Part shown: piece by piece, positions 36,175-45,967 of the stretch
Layout of the letters: each line of letters opens with the position of its first letter
Numbering within the stretch: the stretch's first letter is position 1
Assembly (NCBI GenBank): GCA_021018995.1
Contig: CM037589.1
Span: 6,897,001-6,961,000 of the forward strand
Reading direction: 5' to 3'
Source of the DNA: Chloranthus sessilifolius
Taxonomy: Eukaryota > Streptophyta > Magnoliopsida > Chloranthales > Chloranthaceae
DNA length: 64,000 bases
Position numbers and translations under genes: made by a program
Notes under the pieces: model-generated
Seen by the model: only the letters and a program-made list of their open reading frames with translations
The model's database searches: none
What the model was told of the DNA's origin: nothing

Positions 36175-36294
36175 CTTGGACGATTTGGAGGCGAAAGTGA
36201 AACAAACCCTCGAAGTTTTGTGGCACTGGTATCCGTGGGGATCAAACTTGGAGATGTTGAAGAAACGAGTCCTAGCTATAGACATCGACGCCAT
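35585..36294 (-). CDS. group 3 (LEA_4) late embryogenesis abundant protein, two exons
   Basis: Exon 1 is 36175-36294 (40 codons) and exon 2 is 35585-36061 (158 codons plus TAG). The 113-bp phase-0 intron has donor AAG|GTAAGA and acceptor TTTCAG|GG. The product is 198 residues. Residues 60-103 are four tandem 11-mers: EKAKAEAEEVK, ESAKSKAEEAN, ESVKSKAEETK, ESAKEKAEEAK. More Lys/Glu/Ala-rich sequence follows to EDW. This is the 11-mer amphipathic-helix pattern of LEA_4 proteins, which are disordered in water, fold on drying and protect membranes and enzymes. Exon 1 (MASMSIARTRFFNIS start) is basic, rich in Ser and Arg and nearly free of acidic residues, so an organelle presequence, mitochondrial or plastid, is likely; that is inference. 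TATA, RY and ABRE motifs lie upstream. No damage was seen. Confidence 0.9.
36115..36170. repeat. CT/GA microsatellite in the LEA intron
   Basis: An unbroken CT run of over 50 bases directly next to the splice donor. On the sense strand it is a GA tract occupying about half of the 113-bp intron. Confidence 0.95.
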
Positions 36295-36334
36295 TGTGTT
36301 GACCTGTGTTTGCTTCTGGAGAGAGCATCATCGG

Positions 36335-36345
36335 CTTTTAAATAG
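36335..36345 (-). promoter_or_regulatory. TATA box of the LEA gene
   Basis: Minus-strand CTATTTAAAAG, about 40-50 bases before the start codon. This implies a short leader of roughly 15-20 bases. Confidence 0.65.
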
Positions 36346-36397
36346 GTTGGTAAGGAGGGAGGTGGATGATACGTTAGAGAACCATGGACACGTTTCC

Positions 36398-36405
36398 TGC
36401 ATGCA
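36398..36405. promoter_or_regulatory. RY (CATGCA) element
   Basis: The palindrome TGCATGCA contains the RY motif bound by B3 factors of the ABI3/FUS3 type in seed promoters. About 60 bases upstream of the TATA box. Confidence 0.55.
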
Positions 36406-36443
36406 GACTTGCTGAGGAGCTCCCCCCAGTTGGTCAACACTTT

Positions 36444-36451
36444 ACACGTGT
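36444..36451. promoter_or_regulatory. ABRE / G-box
   Basis: The palindrome ACACGTGT has the ACGTG core of abscisic-acid response elements bound by bZIP factors. A second, partial ACACGTT is at 36388-36394. RY plus ABRE is the usual pairing for seed-stage LEA genes. Confidence 0.6.
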
Positions 36452-36610
36452 CTCAAGTCTTGATGACATTCAGAGTTTTGGCGGTGCACCATGTAAAGAT
36501 TTATGCTCTCAATCGGACGACGGAGATTACTTTTCGTTTCAATCTGTAGCCGTAATTATAGACATTGAATTGTTATTTCATGTGACACACATTTTAAAAA
36601 TGGCCCAAAA

Positions 36611-37006
36611 GGTTGCCATTACTTGCACTCGGAAATTTGGCCCTTGCACCACCGAATTTAAAATATGGACTTCCATGTTTGGTGATATAAAAACATCATT
36701 TTAATAGTTTGATTTAAAGTTCCTCATTTATAGATATTAAGTGCAAAAAATTAGTATGAAATATAATTTTTATCATGTGATTAAATATAGTCAAAGATTA
36801 TTATTTGATTCAATGATTGACAATAATAGATCCTATGATAAGTATTGTGTTGTGCTCTAATCTTAATCCACATACAATTTATAGATCATGAACTTTAAAT
36901 CAAACTGCCCATATTACATTTTTACATATCATGTGTCCCTAAGATACAAAGTCTTTATTTAATTTTAGTGCAAAGGCCACATTTTCGAGTGCAAATAATG
37001 GCTCTC
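36611..37006. mobile_element. foldback MITE family 2, full copy (Mutator-like)
   Basis: Inverted ends GGTTGCCATTACTTGCACTCG and CGAGTGCAAATAATGGCTCTC. Flanks GGCCCAAAA (36602-36610) and GACCCAAAA (37007-37015) are a 9-bp target duplication with one change, as in Mutator-like elements. 396 bases, nearly all arm: AACTTTAAATC and GATTTAAAGTTC mark the paired halves. No coding capacity. Confidence 0.8.
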
Positions 37007-37015
37007 GACCCAAAA

Positions 37016-37588
37016 TTGTGATATATATTACACTCAAAACGTAATTTTAATATTACTTTTTAGGATGGATGAACAAAAATTGATCGTCTGATAGTACGCT
37101 CATGATCTCAAAATTCATTGTATAAAAGATTGGGACGAAAAAATAATCTATATCCTCAAAGTCAAAGCAGTTGATGATTAAATTACCTATTCAATGGGAT
37201 GAAATGACATTTTCGTAAGGTGCTAGTAGGGGCACCCCAATAGTTATGGGAGTGACTATTTAAAAGCAAGGAACAAAATTTTGAGTTAAATTTCGATTTC
37301 GGACATGACTGAAACAGAAACCAAAATCCAAAATTTTGGATCTCATACAAAAAATTCTAAATTTTGGGTTTTGGTTTCGGTGGGGACCGAAACTGAAATT
37401 TCAGTGGTTTTAGCCGAAATTTTGAACTTTACTTAAAACCCTAAAACTTGTGTTGTTGCACCTTATTTAAAAGAAATATTTGATTTTTTTAAATACGGGC
37501 AAATTAAACACCATTTAAATTGGCTATGATCTAAAGATCCTTAGTATAAACAATTGGCATGAAAGAGGATCTCTATTATATGATTTAA
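37016..37588. other. gene-free stretch: half MITE 1 and GAAATTTCGGT repeat
   Basis: 37066-37195 is a worn right arm of MITE family 1 (CATGATCTCAAAATTC, AAAAGATTGGGACG). 37290-37440 is an A/T-rich palindromic repeat with GGTTTCGGTGGGGACCGAAA, related to 61555-62065. 37500-37588 looks like part of another MITE arm into which the Mutator-like element inserted. Confidence 0.5.
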
Positions 37589-38307
37589 GGGAAATTTATC
37601 GGATCAACCTTGTCAGATATACCTTTTTCGTCAGAGACCCTATATTTTCACTTTTATCACCAGCTTTTAGCCAAGCAATTTTCAGCTAGCACAAAAAGTT
37701 TGAAATACCCCTTCTGACACTTTTTTTTGTTCTTGTAATAGTCCTACAATTCTGAACAAGAACCTGACTGTTTCAATATGCATGCTCGACACAAAAATCG
37801 AGACATATTTAAAAAATTTAAATTAATATTATTAGAAATAATATTAATCCACATGTAGGTGAAGTCATATGTGACTTCTCGCTTAAATCCAAGTCTTGTA
37901 GGACGTTGGTGGAGCGTGCTACGCTATAGCATTAGTATGAGCACTTCACACCGGAGCCAAGCTTAGGGAGTAAACTGAAATATCAGAGATATTTCAGTCC
38001 CTTAGCTTATAAGAGAAGAAATGAGACCTAGAATGTTTATTTTCCTTCTTCTTCTGCTTGTTCTGATAAACCTAAACCTAAGCTAAGAGATGATCGTTTG
38101 AATTGCTTTTTCGGAAAATCGTATGTGAGAGAATCTAGATTAGCGATTACTTGAATAGAGACGGTGAAATTGACGTTAGTACATCGAATCTTCTCAGCGG
38201 AGGTGTGCTATTGCTACGTGTCGAATCGAAGCCAATAATCTCCTTGTCTGAGTCATACCGGCGATAAATTCAGAGAGTCGGATCCGAAACCCTCTTTGGA
38301 TCGCGTT

Positions 38308-40143
38308 TGTCGAGACCCCGAAATGGCCCAAATAGATGTGAGCCTTTGCATTTAAGAAGGGCAAGATTAACGCCTCTTATATTGTGTTTATATGTTTGTA
38401 GAGATTGTTAGAAACCATTAATAAAAAAGGGGTTAAATGGGTAAAATAGGTGACCGCCATTAATGACAGAGAAACTGTCATTATTGATCGATCAATCCTG
38501 AAGATTGATCGATCAATACTGGGTTGATCGATCAATGAGAAGCATTGATCGATCAATTTGTATTAAAATAAAGAGGGAACAATAGAGTTAGTTTTCTGGA
38601 AGTTCAGTGCTCGAGAGGCATTGATCGATCAATTATGAGGATTGAACGATCAGAGAAAGAGTGATCGGTAAAGATTGATCAATCAATAAGGGTATTGATC
38701 GATCAATAAGGACATTGATCGATCAATCTGTATAAAGTGAGAATGATAACAGGAAGAGGGAAATTTAAAATTTTAGGTTGGTAATCGATTAATGAGACAG
38801 ATTGATCGATCAAATAAGTTAGTGATCGATCAATTTTCCTCTGTCAAGTGTGAAGAGTAAGGAACTATTGATCGATCAATTAAAGCATTGATCGATCAAT
38901 GAGAGGAGGTGATCGATCAATAGAGGCTATTGATCGATCAATTAGCCTTGTTACTTGTGAGTATTTGGAGGGGATTGATCGGTCAATGAGGTCATTGATC
39001 GATCAAGGAGGAGGATTGATCGATCAATCAAGGTGTTGATCGATCAATCACCCATGCTTTTGATATGTTTTGGTTTTGTAAATTAAGTGCTACTGAACAC
39101 TGCGACAGTTAATGTTCTGGCATCCCTGACACCTAGTGTACTATATTTATGATCTAGGATCAGACCTTGACGCTCTGAAAAGCTTTGGATTTGCTTAGAA
39201 AGATGTCTGATCTAAGGTAGGGGAAATCCAACCTAAAATATTTTTTATTATGATTTCATGATTCTTTCATATCTGCATCCTGATTTCTGTTTTCACAAAC
39301 AATCTTACATATCATAAATCTCTTATTTGTTTCCTGTTTTGATATTTTGAAACCTGCTCATGATTTCTGCTATCTGATTTGTGAGGTCTATGTGTGTATG
39401 TGATTTAATGATTTAATCAGATGATCCCCACCGACTCGGCGGTATATCCTTGCCTGGAACACTTGTGCATCTACTTTGTTAATCTCTCGGCACAATTGCA
39501 CCCCATAGATGAGGCATTGTTGCACCCTGAAATTGTTCATGTGAACAATGATTGGTTGGGGTTTCCTATCGGTAGATTCCTGATTACTCCGTGTTATATA
39601 TTCACAGGAGTTTCTTAAGTTAGAAAAATATATAGAAATTAAGTCACCGATTATAATCATGCATAGCATTTGTTTCTTGTTTAAATGCTCAGTAAGTGAT
39701 CTGATTTTGCCCTGTCTGCACGTTCTGATTTGATTTTCTGCTTTGAGGTATCATACCTTGCATATTCAATACATTTTTAGTTGGAATTATTCTATTGAGC
39801 TTAGACGTAGCTCACCCTGTTTTCTATAATATTTATAGATTCTGAGGCTAGAGCTCCGACCGAGAGCGATTCGATTACGATCGATCCAGAAATTTGAGGG
39901 CGAGGCCGAGCGTCTAGCACGATTTTTATCCATAGCCTGGGTATTTTAGTCTTTTTTTTAGAATTTTTGTATGATACTCTAGATCATCGTGTGTCTGGTG
40001 GCCACTTTCTGTATTTATTATCTATAGATGTTTTTATTTGTATTATTATACATTCTATAAGAATCACTATCAGGAACCATTGTTTGGGTGATGGATGTCC
40101 ATCACCAGTTATTCTTCTTGGTTCCTTTTTGAGGATGTATATT

Positions 40144-40205
<62 letters not shown>

Positions 40206-40342
40206 ACTCAATCTGCCACTGCTGAACAGTGTCTGCTCCGATTTCTGCTAGATGAGCAGACACTTTGTGATTTATCCCGGAATCATCCAGAGCATGATCC
40301 TGATGGCACAAATTTTCGGGCGCAGAAATTCGGGCTGTCACA
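38308..40342. mobile_element. large LTR (probable solo LTR, 2.0 kb) inside the Mutator-like element
   Basis: Begins TGTCGAGACCCCGAAATGG and ends CAGAAATTCGGGCTGTCACA, the TG...CA ends and CCCGAAAT/ATTCGGG partial inversion typical of plant gypsy LTRs. No coding region, and no clear target duplication (flanks GCGTT and GTTCT). It contains the TGATCGATCA array (38483-39053) and a TA microsatellite (40147-40202). An LTR is the best reading, not proven. Confidence 0.6.
38483..39053. repeat. array of ~20 ATTGATCGATCAAT palindromes
   Basis: About 20 copies, some 16 with an intact TGATCGATCA core, in clusters whose nearest neighbours are often 19-22 bases apart. Sequence between copies is A/G-rich and not conserved. 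Both strands read the same, so the array has no direction. Confidence 0.92.
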
Positions 40343-40411
40343 GTTCTACATGGTTTAAAATTTTAAATATTTGCACTTTTCTATATTTATGCAGTGTGGA
40401 ATGCGATTTAT

Positions 40412-40624
40412 GTCATCTGATTTGAAGGTCATAATATAAAATTGATGGCGCCAAAGATAGACACGAAAAAAAGTGATATCGCCTCTTTAAAAAAAAAAAA
40501 AACTTTTTTTAAACAATCGATGGCGACTCTTAACACAGTTGGTACCAATTGTTTTAAAAGTTGCCATCGACTATTTATTGTAAAAAGCGAATGCCATCGA
40601 CTAAAAAATTATTTGTTTACGGTC

Positions 40625-40660
<36 letters not shown>

Positions 40661-40905
40661 CCGATGGCGATTGTTTTCACAGTTTGTACCGATTGTCTAA
40701 ACAGTCGATGGCAACTCTTAAAACAATCGGTACCGACTGTGTTAAGAGTCGCCATCGATTGTTTTAAGAATTGTCATCGACTATTTTAAAAGTCTCCATC
40801 GATTATTTTAATTATTTTTTTTTAAAAGGCGATATTGCCTCTTTTTTCGTGTCTATCTTTAGTGCTATCGATTTTATATTGTGACTTTCAAATTATATGG
40901 CATAG
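40412..40905. repeat. foldback element with GATGGCGACTCTTAA arms
   Basis: The left arm AAAGATAGACACGAAAAAA with GATATCGCCTCTTT is mirrored on the right (GCGATATTGCCTC, TTCGTGTCTATCTTTAG). Inside, the unit CGATGGCGACTCTTAA occurs repeatedly in both orientations, with a TA microsatellite at 40626-40659. A small inverted-repeat element; its outer ends are hard to fix because the host element's own inverted repeat is near. Confidence 0.6.
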
Positions 40906-41080
40906 ATGTAAACCATATAGAACAAAAAAAAAGTGTAAAAAGGGATATTTTGGACTTTTTGTATTAGCTGAAAATGACTTGACCAAAAGCTAGTGGGTTT
41001 GGATAAAGGTGAAAATATAGAGCCTATGACGGAAAAGATGTATCTGACATGGTTGATACTGTAAATTTCCCATGATTTAA

Positions 41081-41785
41081 AACAGTCAAATCTCATGTTC
41101 CGATTAGATTAAACAATATAATAAAGATTATATTTTGTGGAATTCTTTAACAGCAAAGATCTCTATATCATGAATTTCAAATCAAACCCTTAGATGATAT
41201 TTTAAAGGAGGTAGCTAATACTTTCAAATCTTCTTCCATTGGAAAGCTGGGTTCTTAAGAGCTCCAAGATAACCCACCTTCGTAGAAGAGGGCTTTCACA
41301 AAGTGAATATTATTTTGGGGGAGTCGCCCTCTGAAGAGAGTCTTAACCGGAGGACAGATTTGTTGCGGAAAAAGTACATGTGGCACAACGCCATTAGCGG
41401 TATGAGTAGTGAGACTCAAGTAATACAGGTCGGTGTAGTCAATTACATCAGCCACCTGTACTTCGGCTACATCAAATTTATCCTCCATTTAACATTTTCA
41501 TGAATAAATGGACGTCACATATATCCCTTCGATGACAAAATGCTTACAAGCAATCTTCTTATGTCACATGGCATACACTTCTAACCAATCTGAATCGGCC
41601 ATACAGTAGAACAGTAAAACATTTACCCAAAAAACAGGAGATGCTTTGAAGCATTCAATAGATATGATCAATCGGCTGTTGCTTGTTCATATCTAAAGGT
41701 AGTCCATAATCCATATTGAACTGTCTTGATTGGATGGTATGAATCTGCTAATGGATATAATCTTTTATCTTATGCTAACGAGCAT
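41081..41785. other. gene-free stretch with one unexplained open frame
   Basis: Left part is MITE-like. The minus-strand frame 41255-41488 (78 codons, starts MEDKFDVAEVQVADVIDYTD) has more even composition than its surroundings and could be an exon remnant. I recognise no domain in it. Confidence 0.3.
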
Positions 41786-41905
41786 CACTACAAAAGGTAA
41801 GATTTTTAGCGACAGCCAGAAACTGCCACCAATATCCTTAACGGCAGTTTTTTGATTAATAGCCATAGTTTTTAACTGCTGCTAGTAATCTTATTTATTG
41901 TAGTG
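41786..41905. mobile_element. tiny CACTA-type MITE (120 bp)
   Basis: Ends CACTACAAAAGGTAAGA and TCTTATTTATTGTAGTG (inverted). The interior has AACTGCCACC and GGCAGTTTTTTGATTAATAG. The CACTA terminus suggests a non-autonomous CACTA-like element; no clear 3-bp duplication. Confidence 0.65.
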
Positions 41906-41957
41906 CACATACTAACTTAGGGTGCACACATGCTCTTAATAAGGTGTCAACTTGAGT

Positions 41958-42190
41958 ATCAATACCGGGTATTGGTCCATGGAGGACTGATACGAATCAG
42001 TCGATATGTTTTGACTAATATCGAGTTGTATTGGTGCCTTTTTTTAAAATAAAATAATAAATAAGCAAAAATAGAGATATTGACCAATACCTGATACATA
42101 TCAATCGATACCGATACTAATATACGAGTTTTGATGCCTTATATGTATCGGTTGGCTGAAAAACCGATACATATTAGTATTATTTAATAC
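41958..42190. repeat. CGATAC/GTATCG dispersed repeat
   Basis: Short inverted pieces (AATACCGGGTATTGG, CAATCGATACCGATACTAA, GTATCGGTTGGC) that recur at 34660-34849, 44450-44515, 52765-52862 and 62145-62310. Looks like a family of worn palindromic repeats; class unknown. Confidence 0.55.
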
Positions 42191-43747
42191 CATGGCTCTT
42201 AGGATTAGTCGGTTACTCTAAGAAGCCCGGACACCCATATTATTTTTAAAAAACATATCTTCTAACCTTTTCCTTAAGTTCATAATAATATCGAAGTATC
42301 CAACCATGTAGACAAAGTAAATTGATTAAAATTGGTGCAATGCTGACAAAGTGAATTGATAAATATAGGTGCAATGTGGAAATTATGCCAATGAAAGTGC
42401 TACCTATATATAAGTAACCAGAGTAAAAAAGACAACCAGTAGCAGTAAGTACCATAGTTACTAAGCTGGGGTTCGCAAATAATTTTGCAAGGTTATAATT
42501 CGGCAAATTCTGGAAAATATTGGGGGAAAAAATTGGAGTGACAAATCTTTTTAAGAAAATAAAATTAAAAAGTATAAAAGAATATTAAAAAAGTGATTTA
42601 TTAAAAAACTTATAAATTCATGAATTATTCATGACTTTTAAAAACGCTCGAACTTTTGAAAAGTTTGGAAATAATTCGCATAACCTAGCTCAAATTTGAG
42701 AATTATTCGCAAATATTTTAAAAAATAAAAAATTTTGATAGCTATAATAAGTTGATAAGGATTAAGGAGCACCATAACTTATATTGTATAGGGCACGTAA
42801 ACTATTACTCTTGTGTGCGGAACCACATATTGGAGTGTGGGGTTGTAGCCTCATTTTAACTTCTGAAAGTGCGTAGAATAGGCTTCTTCTACAGCCTTTT
42901 TCTATATGCAGCGGCGGATGTATAACAATAAAAGTGGCACGTAGGTGTCATGTGCAGGCATTAAACATTAAACATGTTTGGGGGCTTAGTCGGGTGCTAA
43001 AATAGCCTATTATTAAAAATAAATAAAAATATTAGCGGCAGTTAATAAAAAACTGCTGCTATTCATGTCGTTATCAAAAACTGCCGCTATTAGTCCTCTC
43101 GCTACCAACAACTGCCTTAACAGCAAGTGTCAATGAAACACCTTATTTTTATAAAGGCCCCATATATCTCTCATCAAAAAAAATTTACGATGAAAATTTA
43201 TTTAAATATATCAACTATTGCTAGACCCCACTTGAAAATCCTGGCGACGCTCTTGGTCTTGGACATCCGACTATGATTCGTGAAAGTCAAAATACAGACA
43301 ACCCAATGGAATCGTCATTAGTTGTTCCTAGGGAGAAAAACTGTTGTAAAGGTAATCTCTTCTCAAGGTCTAGGTAACTTATTGGTCACTTTAGAAAAAC
43401 AATTTTAAAAAAGAAACGTTTCAGCAAAAAATCCAGAACTTAAACGTTTTAAAAAATTAATGCTTTTACAATTTTTTGAAGATTTGAGATCGGTGAAAAC
43501 ATTATTTTTTTTAATGAGGATTTGAGATCTCACAGATCTCAGAAATTTAAAAATTCGTGAAAACATTGTTTTTTTAAAATGTTTAAGTTCTTGATTTTTT
43601 GCTAAAGCATTTATCTTTTAAGATTTTTTTCTAATTTTTCCTAAATTATTTAGACTCATGTTATATCAATAGTTGCTATCTCTCACTAGATTACATAATC
43701 GGGTGTCACTTTATTAAGCAAGTTGATGATTAGAACAATTATATATC
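42191..43747. other. gene-free AT-rich stretch with repeat scraps
   Basis: 42520-42740 (AATTATTCGCAAATA type) recurs at 52600-52720. 43005-43160 is a worn relative of the CACTA-type MITEs (AACTGCCGCTATTAGTC). 43430-43620 has an imperfect inverted repeat around TTGAGATC. No gene recognised. Confidence 0.45.
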
Positions 43748-44153
43748 GAGTACCTTTAAATCCACCAATCAAATCTTTGAGATCACTCCACTGAAAAACA
43801 TTAATTGCATTGAATCAGACAATAAAGATTGTTTATCGTCCCACACAATCGATCTTGAGATCATGGGCATATCATCAAACGGTCGGATTTTTATATCATG
43901 TGATACACAGTCTCAAAAAAGTGACTCTAAAATCAAATTTGAGTATGCACGTGATATTAAGGTCACTTATTTGAGATGTGTGCCACATGAAATAAAACAA
44001 TGATCATTTGATGGTACACTCATGATCTCAAGATCCATCATATAAAAGATTAGGAGAATAAATGCTCTTCATCATTTGATTCAATGCAGTCAATGTGTTT
44101 CAGCGCGCTGGAAAACTCAAAGATTCGATCCGCGAGTAAATTTAAAGGTAGTC
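43748..44153. mobile_element. foldback MITE family 1, full copy (Mutator-like)
   Basis: Ends GAGTACCTTTAAATCCACC and AAATTTAAAGGTAGTC; flanks TTATATATC (43739-43747) and TTATATATT (44154-44162), a 9-bp target duplication with one change. Arms of ~160 bases each: CATTAATTGCATTGAATCAG and GATCTTGAGATCAT on the left, CATGATCTCAAGATCC and GATTCAATGCAGTCAATG on the right. No coding capacity. Confidence 0.85.
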
Positions 44154-44162
44154 TTATATATT

Positions 44163-44626
44163 TGCACCGTTAACAATGTCAACCGTATAGAAAATTATGT
44201 ATAAAATATCGTTATTTTTTGTATAATTGATTTGATTTTATTTTATTTCTTTGTAAAAGAAATAAAATTCAATAGTCCTATCATCGGCTCATTCATCCAC
44301 ACATGAGAACCCAACTAGTTGATTCGTTTTCATATGGGATCAGATCATATAATCGGATGTCACCAAAATGAGAGTAGCCTGTTCATGATGAAAGAAGTAT
44401 AAGGAAGAATAAAAATTAGATAATCGAAATATTTGAGTGATCAATGGTTTCAAATATCTGCCAATGATACGTATTGGTATTTTGGCCAACCGATACCGAC
44501 ACCAGATTACCATGTGAGAGGCAGAGAGCAAGGAAGCAGCTCGTCCCATGATAAGTGATCATTACAATCAATATTATGTTTTTATGGTAACTTATCCTTA
44601 CTAATCATATCTATGCTGCTCTCTAA
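44163..44626. other. gene-free stretch
   Basis: A CGATAC-type scrap at 44450-44515 (CCAACCGATACCGACACC). Nothing else recognised. Confidence 0.4.
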
Positions 44627-44635
44627 AATATAAAT

Positions 44636-45328
44636 GGGAACCATTACTTGCATACGCTTTTTAAGTGATTGCACAGATGTTAAAAAAAAATTTTGTGTTT
44701 TAGGAAATGTGACATGTGAAAATGTAATCTAGGTTGTCTGATTTAAATTTTATGATCTAAGATTAGAGCAAAACATGATATTTATCATATGATCTATTGC
44801 TGTCAATCGTTGAATCAAATAATAACCTTTGATTATATTTAATTATATGATGAAGATTTTATTTCGTGTCAATCTTATCCACTAAGGATATATAGATCAT
44901 GAACTGTTAAATTATAAAATAAAGAAGAAAATAAGAAGGCTAAGAGAAAATATGATAGTAGAAGCAATGCCAGGATCATGGCTCTAATACCATATTAAAA
45001 TTATAAAATAAAGAAGAAAATAAGAAGATGATGAAAGAGAGAAGGAGAAGAAAAATGGCCACAATCGATTACATTGTTTACGATTTTGTTTCTGTATTCT
45101 CACACCAGAAAGTGTATAAATAAGATTACAAATATAACCGTCAGCGATTATCTAGAAGTGGGTATGAATATGGGTAAGTGGATAGTTATCTAATAAGGTA
45201 TATTCTAATATGAACTTTAAATCAGACGGTCCAGATTGCATTTTCACATATCACATATCCCTAAAATACAAAGTCTTTCATTAACCTCGATGCAATCACT
45301 TAAAAAGCGTGTGCAAGTAATGGCTCCC
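44636..45328. mobile_element. foldback MITE family 2, full copy with a nested LTR relic
   Basis: Ends GGGAACCATTACTTGCATACG and GTGCAAGTAATGGCTCCC. Flanks AATATAAAT (44627-44635) and AATATTAAT (45329-45337) match at 8 of 9. Without the 306-base nested element and its duplicated target it is ~380 bases, like the copy at 36611. The ends AAGCGTGTGCAAGTAATGG and CCATTACTTGCATACGCTT define the arms. Confidence 0.83.
44905..45210 (-). mobile_element. TRIM-like / copia-type LTR relic nested in MITE 2
   Basis: Starts TGTTAAATT, flanked by TGAAC on both sides (44900-44904, 45211-45215). A minus-strand primer-site-like TGGTATTAGAGCC (near 44980-44992) adjoins an LTR-like part (44993-45210). A short copy of its inner end (TTATAAAATAAAGAAGAAAA) lies at 44911-44938. 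At ~300 bases with no coding part it resembles a terminal-repeat retrotransposon in miniature, or what is left of a copia element. Confidence 0.6.
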
Positions 45329-45562
45329 AATATTAATATGATGTATTATTTTTTCATTTTAAATGATTAATTATTTCCCCAATTTTTAAAATTACTAAAC
45401 AACCCTTAATTAAGCTCTACCGCTGCACGGTTGTCAATGGGCACCTGAACCCACCGGCTGAGAGTAAGATTTGGGCTTAAATAAAAAGTGTGAGCCCGAA
45501 AGGCCCGGATTGAGCCCGGCCCAACCTCGCCGTTGATAGCCCTACTGCTACATATAATAATA

Positions 45563-45958
45563 GAGTACCTTTAAATCCACCCATCAAATCTTTGAGTTCA
45601 TCCACGCTGAAACACATTAATTGCGTTTAATCAGACAATCGAGATCGTTAATCCTCCCAATCTTTTAGAAGATGAATCTTGAGATCATACGCGTTCCATA
45701 GTGTTTAATTTCACGTGCAACACATCTCAGAAAAGTGACCTTAACATCACCAGCATGATCAAAATTGATTTTAAGGTTAATTTTTTTGGTGTACCCCATG
45801 AAATAAAAAACCAACCATTTGATGGTACTCCCATGATCTCAAGATCCATCTTGTGAAAGGTTGGGAAGATAAACGATATCCATCATCTGACTCAATGCAA
45901 TCAATGCGTTTTAGTGTGGGTAAACTCAATAATTTGGTAGGTGGAATTAAACGTACTC
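45563..45958. mobile_element. foldback MITE family 1, full copy (Mutator-like)
   Basis: Ends GAGTACCTTTAAATCCACCC and AATTAAACGTACTC with perfect 9-bp target duplications ATAATAATA (45554-45562 and 45959-45967). 396 bases; arms as in the copy at 43748. This copy fixes the element boundaries. Confidence 0.88.
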
Positions 45959-45967
45959 ATAATAATA

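Larger units (their letters stand above)
37589..41071. mobile_element. Mutator-like element, 3.5 kb, non-autonomous, with nested insertions
   Basis: Perfect 9-bp target duplications ATGATTTAA (37580-37588 and 41072-41080) flank inverted ends GGGAAATTTA and TAAATTTCCC. The terminal inverted repeats reach inward ~140 bases (TATATTTTCAC on the left, its complement on the right). No transposase. Subtracting the LTR (38308-40342) leaves ~1.4 kb. The segment 37880-38307 is richer in G+C than its surroundings, which would suit captured host sequence (a Pack-MULE), but no gene was recognised. The family is defined by the ends and the 9-bp duplication. Confidence 0.82.

Noticed and set aside
38483-39053. 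Regularly spaced short repeats resembling a CRISPR array
   Set aside because: Repeat core is only 10-14 bases and fully palindromic, spacers are short and uneven, no cas genes, and the setting is a plant LTR.
41255-41488. Cystatin-like gene
   Set aside because: Only a vague YYLSL-type similarity; the QxVxG and PW motifs of cystatins are absent.
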